NCBI RefSeq assembly: GCF_020595095.1
Contig: NZ_JAJDOP010000004.1
Coordinates: forward strand, 310,001-374,000
DNA length: 64,000 nt
Source of the DNA: Microvirga rosea
GTDB taxonomy: Bacteria; Pseudomonadota; Alphaproteobacteria; Rhizobiales; Beijerinckiaceae
Reading direction: 5' to 3'
Positions 51,191-61,215 of the stretch are shown one piece after another. The translations under genes and the position numbers were made by a program. Below the pieces are notes generated by a model. That model worked only from the letters and a program-made list of their open reading frames with translations, was not told the origin of the DNA and did no database searches. Each line of letters opens with the position of its first letter. The first letter of the stretch is position 1.

Positions 51191-53257
51191 ATGCTGCAGC
51201 CGAATTGGCGAGACGTGGCGTTCTCGATCAAAACCTTCGGCGCCGCGATGCTTGCTCTGTGGATCGCGTTTCGGCTCGACCTGACTCAACCAAGCTGGGC
51301 CATGCTGACGGTTTTCGTCGTTTCTCAACCGATCGCCGGCATGGTCGCGGCCAAGTCACTCTTCCGGATTGCCGGGACGGTGGTGGGCACCGTCGTGGCC
51401 CTTTTCCTGGTTGGACTGTTTGCCCAGGCGCCGCCACTTTTTCTCCTGTGCCTCGCCCTGTGGATCGGGACCTGCACTTTTACGTCGGTCCTGTTGCGTG
51501 ATGCCCCGGCCTCCTATGGCGCCGTCCTGTCAGGTTACTCGGCAGCCATTATCGGCATTCCGGCCGCGCTCGCTCCGGATACGGCGTTTGATTATGCGAT
51601 CGGACGGTGTCTCGAGATTACCCTTGGCATCGGCTGCGCCACGCTTGTCAGCCAGCTGATCTTTCCTCGCTCGGCCGGAGAGGCTCTGAAAGCATCGGTC
51701 GATACGACCTTGGCGGCGTCCGCGCGCTGGGTGAAGGACATGATGCGCGGCGAGATCAACCCGGACCGTTTTCTCGCCGACCAGCGGAGATTGATCGCCG
51801 ACGCCATCGCGCTGGATGCGCTGCGGGTTTTTTCCGTTTTCGATACGCCGTCGGTGCGGGCGGCGGGAAACGTCGCGCGGCACCTGCAAGGCCGCATCCT
51901 GGCCCTTCTGGCTCTTCTCGTCTCGATCCATGATCGCTTGGTGCTGCTCCAGAGCGAAGCACCAGGAAAGATCGACAAGCTGCAGCCTTTGCTCGACGAG
52001 GCCAGCCGGGTTTTCGAGGGCGAGAATATTCTTGCCCTTGAGCCCGACGCCTTGCACGCCATGGAGGATCTGGAGCATCGGATTGCCGAGGCGGTTCCCT
52101 CCCTTGATGACATGATCCGCGATCCGGAGACGATCGTGGTCCGGAATGTTCTTCTGCGGCTTCGCGATGCCCTCGAGACGTGGCGCCGCATCCTGGTGCT
52201 GCGGCAGGGGCTGTTTTCGGGCAAAGCCGTCAGGATCGACGAAGCAGCACCCTCCACGACCCGATACCGGGATGTCACTCTCGCTCTTGTCGCCGGCGGC
52301 ATTTCTGTTGCGGCAGTGCTGACGACATCAGCCCTCTGGATTGTTTCCGGTTGGAACAACGGCAGCTCGGCGGTGATTTTCAGCGGGGTGATCTGTAGCA
52401 TCCTCGCATCGCTGGACGACCCCGCGACAGCGGCAGGGAATTTCCTGCGAATGACGCTTTTGTCGGCTGTTGCCGCTGCGATCTACTTGCTGGCGATCTT
52501 TCCGGCCGTCGACGATTTCACATCGCTCGTGATGGTGCTGCTGCCCTTCTATCTCCCGTTCGGCATCCTTCTTGCCCTTCCCGGGATCGGCACGCAGGTG
52601 ACGCCGCTTGGGCTGAACCTCGTCGCCTTCCTGGGATTGTCCAACACTGCGATACAAACGGATTTCGCAAGCTTTCTCAATTCCACGCTCGCATTGCTGG
52701 TCGGGATTGGTGTGGGAATTCTCATGTTCCGCCTCTTGCGTCCGCTTGGGGTCGATTGGGCGATCGGGCGGATCCGGCGCGGGATCATGAGAGATCTTCA
52801 GGTTCTCGCCTCAGGCGAAAGTCGGATCGACCGGACGCGCTTTGCAAGTCGCATGTTCGATCGCATCAATGCGCTGTTTTCCCGGGTCGATATCGGCAGG
52901 CCCGATCACCAGGGGCTGATGCGGGGCGCTCTCATGGCCCTGCGCATCGGCTTCAACATCCTGACCCTGCGCACGATCCGCAGCACCCTTCACCCAGAGG
53001 CGATGCGCGCTCTGGACCGGTCCCTGACCGAACTCAGCCAGCATTTCCGCCATCTGAAGAACGAACGGCAGGACGCCGGTACACCCGATCTCTACCGCAC
53101 AGTCGCCGTCTTGATCGCCCATCGGACAGCGACGAGCGCTGAAGCGCTCACCGCGCTGATCGCCATCGGCAGCGCCATGGATCGTCATCAGGACTTCTTC
53201 GGGGTTGCACAACCCTACGCTCTTCATACCCTTCTGGCCGCACAGGAGCCCGCGTGA
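51191..53257 (+). CDS. FUSC-family aromatic acid exporter (AaeB-like)
   Basis: A 688-residue inner-membrane protein with two blocks of helices (about 10-165 and 360-520) parted by cytoplasmic helical segments, the FUSC layout. Features: FSIKTFGAAMLALWIAFRLD, SQPIAGMVAAKSLFRIAGTV, and the second block VAGGISVAAVLTTSALWIVS. With the HlyD-type and DUF1656 genes it forms an AaeXAB-like efflux system, which in E. coli exports aromatic carboxylic acids. Its stop TGA overlaps the GTG of the next gene. Confidence 0.9.
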   Translation: MLQPNWRDVAFSIKTFGAAMLALWIAFRLDLTQPSWAMLTVFVVSQPIAGMVAAKSLFRIAGTVVGTVVALFLVGLFAQAPPLFLLCLALWIGTCTFTSVLLRDAPASYGAVLSGYSAAIIGIPAALAPDTAFDYAIGRCLEITLGIGCATLVSQLIFPRSAGEALKASVDTTLAASARWVKDMMRGEINPDRFLADQRRLIADAIALDALRVFSVFDTPSVRAAGNVARHLQGRILALLALLVSIHDRLVLLQSEAPGKIDKLQPLLDEASRVFEGENILALEPDALHAMEDLEHRIAEAVPSLDDMIRDPETIVVRNVLLRLRDALETWRRILVLRQGLFSGKAVRIDEAAPSTTRYRDVTLALVAGGISVAAVLTTSALWIVSGWNNGSSAVIFSGVICSILASLDDPATAAGNFLRMTLLSAVAAAIYLLAIFPAVDDFTSLVMVLLPFYLPFGILLALPGIGTQVTPLGLNLVAFLGLSNTAIQTDFASFLNSTLALLVGIGVGILMFRLLRPLGVDWAIGRIRRGIMRDLQVLASGESRIDRTRFASRMFDRINALFSRVDIGRPDHQGLMRGALMALRIGFNILTLRTIRSTLHPEAMRALDRSLTELSQHFRHLKNERQDAGTPDLYRTVAVLIAHRTATSAEALTALIAIGSAMDRHQDFFGVAQPYALHTLLAAQEPA

Positions 53258-53463
53258 TCAAGGAAATCAACGTGTTCGGCATCTTCGTACCGCCCCTTTT
53301 CGCCTATGCCGGAGGATCCGCGCTCATCTGGCTCGCTCTACGCCGGTTTCTGCGGTGGGCGGGAGTCTACAGGGGTGTTTGGCACCCCGCCCTTTTCAAT
53401 ACGGCACTCTACGTACTGATCCTGTCCGGCTGCATCGTGGCCGTCTTTCACTGGGACCATTGA
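53254..53463 (+). CDS. DUF1656 small membrane protein (AaeX-like)
   Basis: A 69-residue protein with two helices (FGIFVPPLFAYAGGSALIWL and NTALYVLILSGCIVAVFHWD). GTG start overlaps the FUSC stop. It is the standard small partner between FUSC and HlyD genes. Confidence 0.88.
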   Translation: MIKEINVFGIFVPPLFAYAGGSALIWLALRRFLRWAGVYRGVWHPALFNTALYVLILSGCIVAVFHWDH

Positions 53464-53466
53464 ACC

Positions 53467-54354
53467 GTGCTCGCGTCTCGCACTTTCCGTTTCGTCGTTA
53501 CCGCCATCGTGGTTGCTCTGGCGATCGCCGCCGGCTTTTTTGCCTGGCGTCTTTATGTCGAGACTCCGTGGACGCGGGATGGGCGCGTGAGAGCCGACGT
53601 CATTCAGCTTGCTCCCGAAGTCTCCGGGGCCGTTGCCGAGGTTCGGGTCAAAGACAATCAGCCCGTCAGGAAGGGCGACGTCCTGTTCGTCATCGACCCT
53701 GAGCGGTATCGCTTCGCGCTGACCCAGTCCGAAGCCAATGTGGAGGCGCGGGAGCGCGAACTGGAGCAGCGCCGCCGGGAACTGGAACGCCGCACCCGCC
53801 TGTCGAGCGCTGCCATCACTGTCGAGGCGCGGGAGCAGGCGGAGACGGCGGTCGGCTTGGCCGAGGCGGCTTACGATGAAGCCCTGGCCGCGCTGAACAC
53901 CGCGCGGCTCAACCTCGATCGTACGACTGTCCGCTCACCAGCGAACGGCCATGTCACCAACCTTCAGGTTCACGTGGGCGATTATGCGGTTTCCGGCAAA
54001 GCATCCCTTGCGGTGGTGAACAGCGACTCGTTCTATGTGGTCGGCTACTTCGAAGAAACGAAGCTGCGCAATTTTCGAGAAGGCGACCGGGCCGTCGTCC
54101 GGCTGCTGGGCTTCCCTGAAGAGATCGAGGGACATGTGGAGAGCATTGCCCGTGCGATCGCCGACCGGGAAACCGTTTCCGGGTCGGGTGACCTCATCGC
54201 CAACGTCAATCCGACTTTCAGCTGGGTCCGTTTGGCACAGCGAATTCCCGTCAGGATCGCCCTTGACCGGGTTCCTGATTCCGTTCGTCTTAGCGCCGGC
54301 ATGACCGCGACAATCGTCGTTCATCCTCAAGAAGGCAGGACTGGAAGGCTCTGA
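53467..54354 (+). CDS. HlyD-family periplasmic adaptor (AaeA-like)
   Basis: A 295-residue membrane-fusion protein: one N-terminal helix (FVVTAIVVALAIAAGFFAWR), YVETPWTRDGRVRADVIQLA, the lipoyl/beta segment VSGAVAEVRVKDNQPVRKGD, a coiled-coil hairpin (about 95-145), then RSPANGHVTNLQVHVGDYAV. GTG start, three bases after the DUF1656 stop. It links the FUSC pump to an outer-membrane channel coded elsewhere. Confidence 0.9.
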   Translation: MLASRTFRFVVTAIVVALAIAAGFFAWRLYVETPWTRDGRVRADVIQLAPEVSGAVAEVRVKDNQPVRKGDVLFVIDPERYRFALTQSEANVEARERELEQRRRELERRTRLSSAAITVEAREQAETAVGLAEAAYDEALAALNTARLNLDRTTVRSPANGHVTNLQVHVGDYAVSGKASLAVVNSDSFYVVGYFEETKLRNFREGDRAVVRLLGFPEEIEGHVESIARAIADRETVSGSGDLIANVNPTFSWVRLAQRIPVRIALDRVPDSVRLSAGMTATIVVHPQEGRTGRL

Positions 54355-54362
54355 GCGATTGC

Positions 54363-54839
54363 CTACTCCTCCTTCTCGTCCCATTCGTAGATGCGCTCTG
54401 GCCCGTCGGCGTTATCCACGACCTCTTCCTCGACTTCGCGGAACGTGATCTTGATCTGCGGCACCACGTTCTCGTCACCCTGTTGGATGCGCTCGAAGCG
54501 GAGGACATCGTAATAGGCGCAGCGTGAGCGCCCGGGATAGGATCGGCAAACGCCGGGCCTCGCGTGATAGATCGTGCAACCGCGGGTCTTCTGATCGAGA
54601 AAGGTGCAGGTACGCTCGAAAATGACGTCCTTCACACGCTTGAGCACGCGCTCGCCATCATACTCGGTCGTATAGCGCTGCTGCGCTTCAGCAAACGTCA
54701 CGCCGAAGTGCTTCGCGAGACGCGTAATGTCTCGCTTGGTGACAGCGACGCGCTCGTAGATCGAGCAACAGAAAGCCGGGCATTTGTTGCAATCGAAATA
54801 GACGCGAGGCTGATCGTCCTTGATGACCCGTTCGGCCAT
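54363..54839 (-). CDS. YkgJ-family cysteine cluster protein
   Basis: A 158-residue protein. The cysteine pattern is YFDCNKCPAFCCSIYERVAV, then FERTCTFLDQKTRGCTIYHA and RPGVCRSYPGRSRCAY, about eight cysteines that would bind zinc or an Fe-S cluster. Function unknown. Convergent with the HlyD gene, eight bases apart. Confidence 0.87.
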   Translation of the reverse strand: MAERVIKDDQPRVYFDCNKCPAFCCSIYERVAVTKRDITRLAKHFGVTFAEAQQRYTTEYDGERVLKRVKDVIFERTCTFLDQKTRGCTIYHARPGVCRSYPGRSRCAYYDVLRFERIQQGDENVVPQIKITFREVEEEVVDNADGPERIYEWDEKEE

Positions 54840-54918
54840 GCGCGCTCCTCTGGATGCTGGCTGACTAGAATGGAGGAATGAGACGCGGTTTCAATAGACG
54901 CAGATCGTCACGCTTGTG

Positions 54919-55878
54919 TTAATGCACCGGCGTCGGGTCTTCGATAGCCTCGCGCCTTCGTCGATAGGTCCCGGCCGTTTGGGGCTTGATGAACAAGGTC
55001 ATGATCTCGGGATGCGCCTGCCTGATCGTTGTTTCGATCCGGGTCACGCAGGCTTCGATATCCGGCGTCCGCAGCTCGTCGGAGAATTCCGCGCTGAGAG
55101 CCGCCACCACTTGGTTGGGCGCCAGATGAACGGTCAGGACCCCGTTGGCGCGTTCAATGGCCGGGTCGGCTTGCGCAATCGCCAGTACGGAGCCCTCCAG
55201 CCTCGGATCTGCCGCCTCGCCGATCAAAAGACCTTTGGTTTCCCGTGCGAGAACGAGAGCCGTCACAGTCAGGACGGCACCGATGCCAAGGGACGCGGCC
55301 CCATCCAGTTCAGGCATTTCGAAGAATTGCGCGGCCGTCACGCCCGCAAGAGCGATCAGAAGTCCGGCGAGAGCGGCGGAATCCTCGAACAGCACAGTGA
55401 AGGTTGTCGGATCCTTGCTCTCGCGAACGGCGCGGAAATAACCCAGCGGCCCTTTCGCGCGCCGGAACTCCTTGAAGGCAACCCACCAGGAGGCACCTTC
55501 GAAAACGAGCGATAGGCCCAGAACCACATAGGCGACGAATGGATCGGCCACGGGTTCGGGTCTGCGGATATGAACAATGCCTTCGTAGAACGAAACGCCC
55601 GCGCCAAGGGAGAAGATCAGCAGCGCGACAATGAAGGTCCAAAAGTAGAGTTCGCGTCCATGGCCGAGAGGATGAGCCCGATCCGGCGGCTTGGCCGAAC
55701 GGTAAAGTCCATAAAGCAGGAGCAGCTCATTGCCTGTGTCGACGAGGGAATGCACTCCCTCGCTGAGCATTGCCGAGCTTCCGGTCCAGGCCGCCGCAAC
55801 GAACTTGGTGATCGCAATCAGCAGGTTGCCCAGCAGGGCGGCGTAGATGACTTTCTTGGACGAGGTCTGCGACGCCAT
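54919..55878 (-). CDS. Cation diffusion facilitator metal efflux protein
   Basis: A 319-residue CDF transporter with about six helices: KVIYAALLGNLLIAITKFVA, SSAMLSEGVHSLVDTGNELL (metal site with Ser/His/Asp), and FTVLFEDSAALAGLLIALAG in helix V, then a C-terminal cytoplasmic domain. It exports Zn or another divalent metal using protons. The metal cannot be told. Start at ATG 55878 chosen over an upstream run-on. Confidence 0.88.
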   Translation of the reverse strand: MASQTSSKKVIYAALLGNLLIAITKFVAAAWTGSSAMLSEGVHSLVDTGNELLLLYGLYRSAKPPDRAHPLGHGRELYFWTFIVALLIFSLGAGVSFYEGIVHIRRPEPVADPFVAYVVLGLSLVFEGASWWVAFKEFRRAKGPLGYFRAVRESKDPTTFTVLFEDSAALAGLLIALAGVTAAQFFEMPELDGAASLGIGAVLTVTALVLARETKGLLIGEAADPRLEGSVLAIAQADPAIERANGVLTVHLAPNQVVAALSAEFSDELRTPDIEACVTRIETTIRQAHPEIMTLFIKPQTAGTYRRRREAIEDPTPVH

Positions 55879-55980
55879 GCCTGTCTTTGCTCCGTTGAAG
55901 ACAGAACGGCAAAGCTCGGCTCTGGTTGCATCATATGTCCGAGTGGCCGGGGCGCACTTCACGCCCCGGCCGGATGGATT

Positions 55981-57255
55981 TTACTCGGCCGGTGCCAACA
56001 CGGCTTCCGGCGAAACCGCGCGGGTCTCTTCCCCACCGTTGTAGACGGTCAGATCGAGGACCCCTTCCTCCTTGGCCACAAGCACGGGCACGAGGACTTG
56101 GCCGGTGACGTTCGTCGCAGTCCGCATCATGTCGATCACCCGATCGATGGCAATGATGTAGCCAATGCCCTCCAATGGCAGGCCGGCGGTGCTGAGAGTG
56201 AGCGTGAGCATGACGATGGAAGTTCCCGGCACGCCGGCGGTGCCAAGGGAGCCGAGCACCGCCGTAAGGCCGATCAGCACGTACTGCGTCAGGGACAGGT
56301 CGAGCCCGAAATACTGTGCGATGAAGATCGAAGCGATGGCGGGATAGATCGCGCCGCAGCCGTCCATCTTCACGTTGGCGCCGAGCGGAACCGCAAAGCT
56401 CGCATAGCTTTGCGGGACGCCGAGACGCTCGACGGCGACCCGCAGGGACATGGGCAGGGTCGCGAGGCTCGACGATGTCGCAAAAGCCATTTGCTGGGCC
56501 GGCAACACGCCACGGAAGAAGCGTCCCACCTTGAGGCCATGCAGCTTCAGAAGCCCGCCATAGACCACGATGATATGGAACAGGCAGGCGATGTACATGG
56601 CGGCAATGAACTTGCCGAGCGGGAGCAGCGATGACAGCCCATATTTGCCGACAACCCAGGCGATCAGACCGAAGGTGCCGAGCGGGGTCAGCTGAAGCAC
56701 CCAGCGGGTGATGCGGAAGACGAGAGCGGCTCCCTGATCGACCAATGTGCGGATGCCGGCCGTCTTGTCGCCCAGGGACACGAGCGCCGCGCCGACGATC
56801 CCGGCAAAGAACAGCACCTGCAGGACGTTGGTATCGGCCATTGCCTTGATGGGGTTCGTCGGCACGATTCCGATCAGCACCTCGAGAGGCGTCGGGATGG
56901 CTCGCGGCTTCACCTCACCGAGTGGGAGGTTGGAAAGGCCCAGTCCGGGATTGATCAAATGGCCGAACGCGATGCCGACGAGCACGGCCAGTACTGAGGT
57001 CGCCATGAACCAGAAGAGCGTCCGGATACCGAGCCGCGCGACGTTCCCGGCCTCGGCGAGCTTTGCCACGCTGGATGTGATGGTAAAGAACACCAGCGGA
57101 ATGACGATCATTCGCACCAGGTTCAGGTAGATGTCGCCGAGCGGTTTGAACCATACGGTTGCCCGCTCACCTACCAAAGCGCCTGCTAGGATGCCCAAAG
57201 CGAAGGCAACCGCGACCCGTTGCCAAAGCGGGCGCTTAAACCACACTGTTAACAT
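55981..57255 (-). CDS. Dicarboxylate/amino acid:cation symporter (DAACS)
   Basis: A 424-residue transporter of the GltP/DctA family: WQRVAVAFALGILAGALVGE, FKPLGDIYLNLVRMIVIPLV, the hairpin motif ATSSSLATLPMSLRVAVERL, and VPLGANVKMDGCGAIYPAIA, ending in DRVIDMMRTATNVTGQVLVP. It imports glutamate or C4-dicarboxylates with H+ or Na+. Which is not certain. Confidence 0.92.
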   Translation of the reverse strand: MLTVWFKRPLWQRVAVAFALGILAGALVGERATVWFKPLGDIYLNLVRMIVIPLVFFTITSSVAKLAEAGNVARLGIRTLFWFMATSVLAVLVGIAFGHLINPGLGLSNLPLGEVKPRAIPTPLEVLIGIVPTNPIKAMADTNVLQVLFFAGIVGAALVSLGDKTAGIRTLVDQGAALVFRITRWVLQLTPLGTFGLIAWVVGKYGLSSLLPLGKFIAAMYIACLFHIIVVYGGLLKLHGLKVGRFFRGVLPAQQMAFATSSSLATLPMSLRVAVERLGVPQSYASFAVPLGANVKMDGCGAIYPAIASIFIAQYFGLDLSLTQYVLIGLTAVLGSLGTAGVPGTSIVMLTLTLSTAGLPLEGIGYIIAIDRVIDMMRTATNVTGQVLVPVLVAKEEGVLDLTVYNGGEETRAVSPEAVLAPAE

Positions 57256-57372
57256 GTATTTTGCTTTCTTCTAGCAATAGGGATTGTTATTAAATGGCAA
57301 ATAGCAACCCTGAATGCAATTGACCTTGTTGCAAACGGTCATTCCGGGGATGCATAGAGCGCGCCCGCCAAC

Positions 57373-57402
57373 AAAAAAGCCGCCCGGCGAACCGGGCGGC
57401 TC
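57373..57402 (-). terminator. Rho-independent terminator after katA
   Basis: On the minus strand, GCCGCCCGG and CCGGGCGGC arms around TTCG, followed by six Ts. Placed 26 bp after the catalase stop. Confidence 0.85.
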
Positions 57403-57427
57403 TGCAGTCAGACCCTGGGGGGAAGAT

Positions 57428-58894
57428 CTATTCTGCAGCCTGAGGTACCGCTTCGCTGGGCGAAAGGCCCATCTTGGCGGCAACACCAAGCCCGTAAGCC
57501 TTGTCGGCCAAATAGAAGTGGAGAACCTGGCGCTTGACGATGTCCATCGGCACGCCCTGCATCGCTTCGGCGATGTTGTCGATGAGCTGCGCTTTCTGGG
57601 CATCGGTCATGAGACGAAACAGGGCGCCCGCCTGACTATAATCGTCATTGCCAATCCGATGATCATAACGCGCCGCATCGCCGGAGATTTTGAGCGGAGG
57701 CTCGGCCAGACCACGGTCCTCGGCGGGGCCGCCGAAGGAATTCGGCTCGTAATAGGCATCGCCCCGGTTCGGGATGTCGAACAGCATCGAACCGTCAGCA
57801 TGATAATGATGAACCGGGCAGCGGGGCCGATTGACAGGCAGCGCCTCGTAATGGGTGCCGACCCGGTAGCGGTGCGCATCCGCATAGGCGAACAGACGCC
57901 CCTGAAGCATCTTGTCCGGCGAGAAGCCGATGCCGGGTACGATGTTCGACGGAGAGAACGAGGATTGCTCAACCTCGGCAAAATAATGCTGGGCGTTCCG
58001 GTTCAGTTCGAGAATGCCGATTTCGTGCAGCGGGTAATCGGCGTGGGGCCACACCTTCGTCAGGTCGAACGGATTGTACGGGGTTTGCTCTGCGTCAGTC
58101 TCCGGCATGATCTGCGCACAGACGCGCCAGTGCGGGTAATCACCCCCCTCGATGGCCTCATAAAGATCGCGTTGCGCGCTCTCTCGATCCTTCGCGACGA
58201 CCGCCTCGGCCTCTCGGTTCGTCCAGTTCCTGATCCCCTGCATGGACTTGAAGTGGAACTTCACCCAGTAGCGTTCTCCAGAAGCATTCAGGAACGAATA
58301 GGTATGTGAACCGAAACCGTGCATGAAGCGGTATCCCTGCGGCAATCCGCGATCCGAGAACAGGATCGTGACCTGATGCAGGCTTTCGGGCGAGAGGCTC
58401 CAGAAGTCCCACATGGCGGTGGGGCTGCGCAGATTCGTCGAAGGGTGACGCTTCTGCGTCCGAATGAAGTCAGGGAATTTCAGCGGATCGCGAACGAAGA
58501 AGACCGGCGTGTTGTTGCCGACCACATCCCAATTGCCGTCTTCCGTATAGAATTTCACCGAAAAGCCGCGCACGTCACGCTCCGCGTCGGCGGCGCCGCG
58601 CTCACCCGCGACGGTCGAGAAACGCAGGAAAACTTCCGTCTGCTTGCCGATCTGCGAAAAGAGCTTGGCCTTCGAGTATGAGGTGATGTCCTGCGTGACC
58701 GTGAAAGTGCCGTAGGCTCCGGAGCCCTTGGCGTGCACTACGCGCTCGGGAATGCGCTCGCGGTTCTGGTGGGCCAATTTCTCGATCAGCTGATAATCCT
58801 GCAGCAGCAGCGGCCCACGGGGACCTGCGGAGATCGAGTTCTGGTTGTCGGCGATCGGCGCACCGGCCGTCGTGGTCATGGTCGGTTTTGTCAT
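57428..58894 (-). CDS. katA: Catalase (small-subunit, clade 3 type)
   Basis: A 488-residue haem catalase. [20 protein letters not shown] holds the active-site His, [20 protein letters not shown] the Asn, and [20 protein letters not shown] the proximal haem-binding Tyr. The length marks the small-subunit type, often NADPH-binding. Divergent from oxyR, 93 bp between starts, so very likely activated by peroxide through OxyR. Strong terminator downstream. Confidence 0.96.
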   Translation of the reverse strand: MTKPTMTTTAGAPIADNQNSISAGPRGPLLLQDYQLIEKLAHQNRERIPERVVHAKGSGAYGTFTVTQDITSYSKAKLFSQIGKQTEVFLRFSTVAGERGAADAERDVRGFSVKFYTEDGNWDVVGNNTPVFFVRDPLKFPDFIRTQKRHPSTNLRSPTAMWDFWSLSPESLHQVTILFSDRGLPQGYRFMHGFGSHTYSFLNASGERYWVKFHFKSMQGIRNWTNREAEAVVAKDRESAQRDLYEAIEGGDYPHWRVCAQIMPETDAEQTPYNPFDLTKVWPHADYPLHEIGILELNRNAQHYFAEVEQSSFSPSNIVPGIGFSPDKMLQGRLFAYADAHRYRVGTHYEALPVNRPRCPVHHYHADGSMLFDIPNRGDAYYEPNSFGGPAEDRGLAEPPLKISGDAARYDHRIGNDDYSQAGALFRLMTDAQKAQLIDNIAEAMQGVPMDIVKRQVLHFYLADKAYGLGVAAKMGLSPSEAVPQAAE

Positions 58895-58966
58895 CGTGCA
58901 TCCTCCTGGATGACGGCACCATCAGCGAGTCCCTTTGATTAGTCCAATTCGATTGTCTAACAGGCA

Positions 58967-58985
58967 CGATAAGTTTATCTTATCG
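58967..58985. promoter_or_regulatory. Palindrome in the katA-oxyR gap
   Basis: CGATAAG and CTTATCG, perfect seven-base arms around TTTAT, ending two bases before the oxyR ATG. Probably an OxyR site that shuts or tunes its own gene while activating katA. Confidence 0.6.
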
Positions 58986-58987
58986 TC

Positions 58988-59872
58988 ATGATGACACTCC
59001 GCCAGCTTCGCTATCTTGCCGCCATTGCCGAGACCCGACATTTCGGCCGCGCCGCAGCTTTGTGCCACGTGACACAGCCGGCTCTTTCGATGCAGCTTCA
59101 GGAGCTGGAACATATGCTGGGCTGCCGCCTCGTCGAACGCCGCCGGAACGCGGTCGACCTGACAGCCGAGGGGCAGGAAGTCGCTCAACGGGCAGCAGCG
59201 ATCCTGGCCGCGGTGGCCGACCTGGAGGATTATGCCCGCCGCGAAAAGCCGCCCCTGATCGGAGTCCTGCGGCTCGGGATCATTCCCTCCATCGCACCTT
59301 ATCTTCTGCCCCGCGCTCTTCCGTTGCTTCACGACAGGTTTCCGCAGCTCGACCTGCGCATCCGTGAAACCCAAACGGCCCCTCTGGTGGAAGAGCTCAT
59401 TCGCGGCGATCTCGATCTCATCGTCGCGGCCCTCCCGATCGACCGGCCTGAGCTTGAGACCCTCAACGCGTTCGAGGATCGGTTTCTCGTCGCCCGACAG
59501 ACCAGAGCCGGCGCCCGCGCGGATGCCAGAATGGAACCTGCCGCTCTGGCATCAGAGCACCTGTTGCTGTTGGAGGAAGGTCATTGTCTTCGCGATCAGG
59601 CGCTCAGCGTCTGCGGAGCACTGTCTTCCAACATTCACATGGCATTCGGGGCTTCGAGCCTTTCGACCGTGATGCATCTCGTCGCCAACGGATACGGCAT
59701 CACCTTGCTTCCGGAAATGGCGGCGGACATGGAACGGACGGACCGCGTCGAACTCATCCGCTTCACCGATCCGGAACCGGTGCGTACGATCGGCATCGCC
59801 TGGCGGCGATCCTCTTCGCGACGAAGCGATGCGGCTGCGCTCGCGAAGGTCCTGCTCGACGCGCGAGCCTAG
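58988..59872 (+). CDS. oxyR: OxyR, peroxide-sensing LysR regulator
   Basis: A 294-residue LysR protein with the helix-turn-helix FGRAAALCHVTQPALSMQLQ. Both redox cysteines that form the sensing disulfide are seen in LLLEEGHCLRDQALSVCGAL, in the same spacing as in E. coli OxyR (199 and 208). Divergent from the catalase gene, its usual target. Confidence 0.93.
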   Translation: MMTLRQLRYLAAIAETRHFGRAAALCHVTQPALSMQLQELEHMLGCRLVERRRNAVDLTAEGQEVAQRAAAILAAVADLEDYARREKPPLIGVLRLGIIPSIAPYLLPRALPLLHDRFPQLDLRIRETQTAPLVEELIRGDLDLIVAALPIDRPELETLNAFEDRFLVARQTRAGARADARMEPAALASEHLLLLEEGHCLRDQALSVCGALSSNIHMAFGASSLSTVMHLVANGYGITLLPEMAADMERTDRVELIRFTDPEPVRTIGIAWRRSSSRRSDAAALAKVLLDARA

Positions 59873-59941
59873 GATATGCTCTAGCTGCATCGAGGCGAGA
59901 TATCCCACGAACAGATCGCGCGCTTCCATCAAGGAGACATC

Positions 59942-61204
59942 ATGATCCTCGATCCGCTGCTCGAACGTCTTGCGGTCGCTCTCGCCATCGGACTTCTCCT
60001 AGGGATCGAGCGCGGATGGAAGCAAAGAGACGAGGCGGAGGGCGAACGGACAGCGGGACTGCGCACTTACATGCTGACGACATTGCTTGGAGCGCTGTGC
60101 GCGATCCTCGGCATGAATCTGGGCGCTATCTTCCTGAGTCTCTCCTTCCTGAGCTTTGCCATGGCGTTCACTGCGTTCTCGTGGTTGGAGGCTTCATCGG
60201 AAGGAAATTTCAGCGTCACCGGTGTCGTCGCAGGCTTGCTGGCCTTTGCCTTGGGAGCCTACACCATTCTGGGCAATGTGCAGATTGCCATCGCGATTGC
60301 GGTCACGGCGACGATCATTCTTGCCGCGAAGGCGACGCTGCACGCGTGGCTGCGGCGTCTGAGCTGGCTCGAGATCCGCGCTGTCCTGATTCTGCTCGCA
60401 ATGACGTTTCTCCTGCTGCCACTGCTGCCGAACCGGACCGTCGATCCCTATGATGCAGTGAATCCAGCGGAAGTCTGGCTGCTTGCCATCATCATCGCGG
60501 CTCTGTCCTTCGCAGGCTATGTTGCAGTGCGCGTCATGGGCAGCCGGCACGGGATCGCCTTGGCGGCGCTTGCAGGAGGCTTGGCTTCGTCAACCGCGAC
60601 GACGGCGACGTTCGCACGCCTTGCGCGCGAGCAACCCATGGCAGGACCGCTTCTGGCTGGCGGCATCCTGCTGTCGAGCACGGTCATGATCGTCCGTGTC
60701 GTCATCATCGCCAGCGCCATCAACATTGACCTCGCTTCTTCCCTGGGCTGGTCACTGGGTGCTGCCGGTCTCGTCCTCCTCCTCGGCGCAGCTCTGTTTC
60801 TCACGCGACAGAGTGAAGGCAAGGGCAGCCATCCGAACCTCAAGATCCGAAATCCTTTCGAGCTCGGCACGGCTCTGCGGTTGGCGGCTCTGATCGCGGC
60901 CATCAGTCTGCTGGCGAAAATCCTCATCGAGAAGACCGGCGAAGCCGGGTTGAACGTCTTGGCCGTTCTCTCCGGCATCGCGGATGTGGATGCGGTCACC
61001 CTGTCGCTTGCAAGGCTTTCCCTCAACGCCATTCCGGCGACTGCTGCCACGACGGGAATATGCTTGGCCGTCGTGACCAATACGGTCGTCAAGATCGGCA
61101 TGTCATTCAGTCTCGGCAACACAAAGGTCGGTTGGCCGGTGGCGGTCGTCAGTCTTGGGGCGACTGGAGCGGCCGCAGCCGTCCTGCTCTTCCGGGGAGT
61201 ATGA
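59942..61204 (+). CDS. MgtC/SapB and DUF4010 membrane protein
   Basis: A 420-residue protein with about twelve helices. The N-terminal MgtC-like part (RLAVALAIGLLLGIERGWKQ, AGLRTYMLTTLLGALCAILG) is joined to a DUF4010 half (AALAGGLASSTATTATFARL, and FLTRQSEGKGSHPNLKIRNP). Transport role not known; MgtC relates to Mg2+ limitation and ATP synthase control in pathogens. Confidence 0.87.
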   Translation: MILDPLLERLAVALAIGLLLGIERGWKQRDEAEGERTAGLRTYMLTTLLGALCAILGMNLGAIFLSLSFLSFAMAFTAFSWLEASSEGNFSVTGVVAGLLAFALGAYTILGNVQIAIAIAVTATIILAAKATLHAWLRRLSWLEIRAVLILLAMTFLLLPLLPNRTVDPYDAVNPAEVWLLAIIIAALSFAGYVAVRVMGSRHGIALAALAGGLASSTATTATFARLAREQPMAGPLLAGGILLSSTVMIVRVVIIASAINIDLASSLGWSLGAAGLVLLLGAALFLTRQSEGKGSHPNLKIRNPFELGTALRLAALIAAISLLAKILIEKTGEAGLNVLAVLSGIADVDAVTLSLARLSLNAIPATAATTGICLAVVTNTVVKIGMSFSLGNTKVGWPVAVVSLGATGAAAAVLLFRGV

Positions 61205-61215
61205 TGTGCGGCGGA

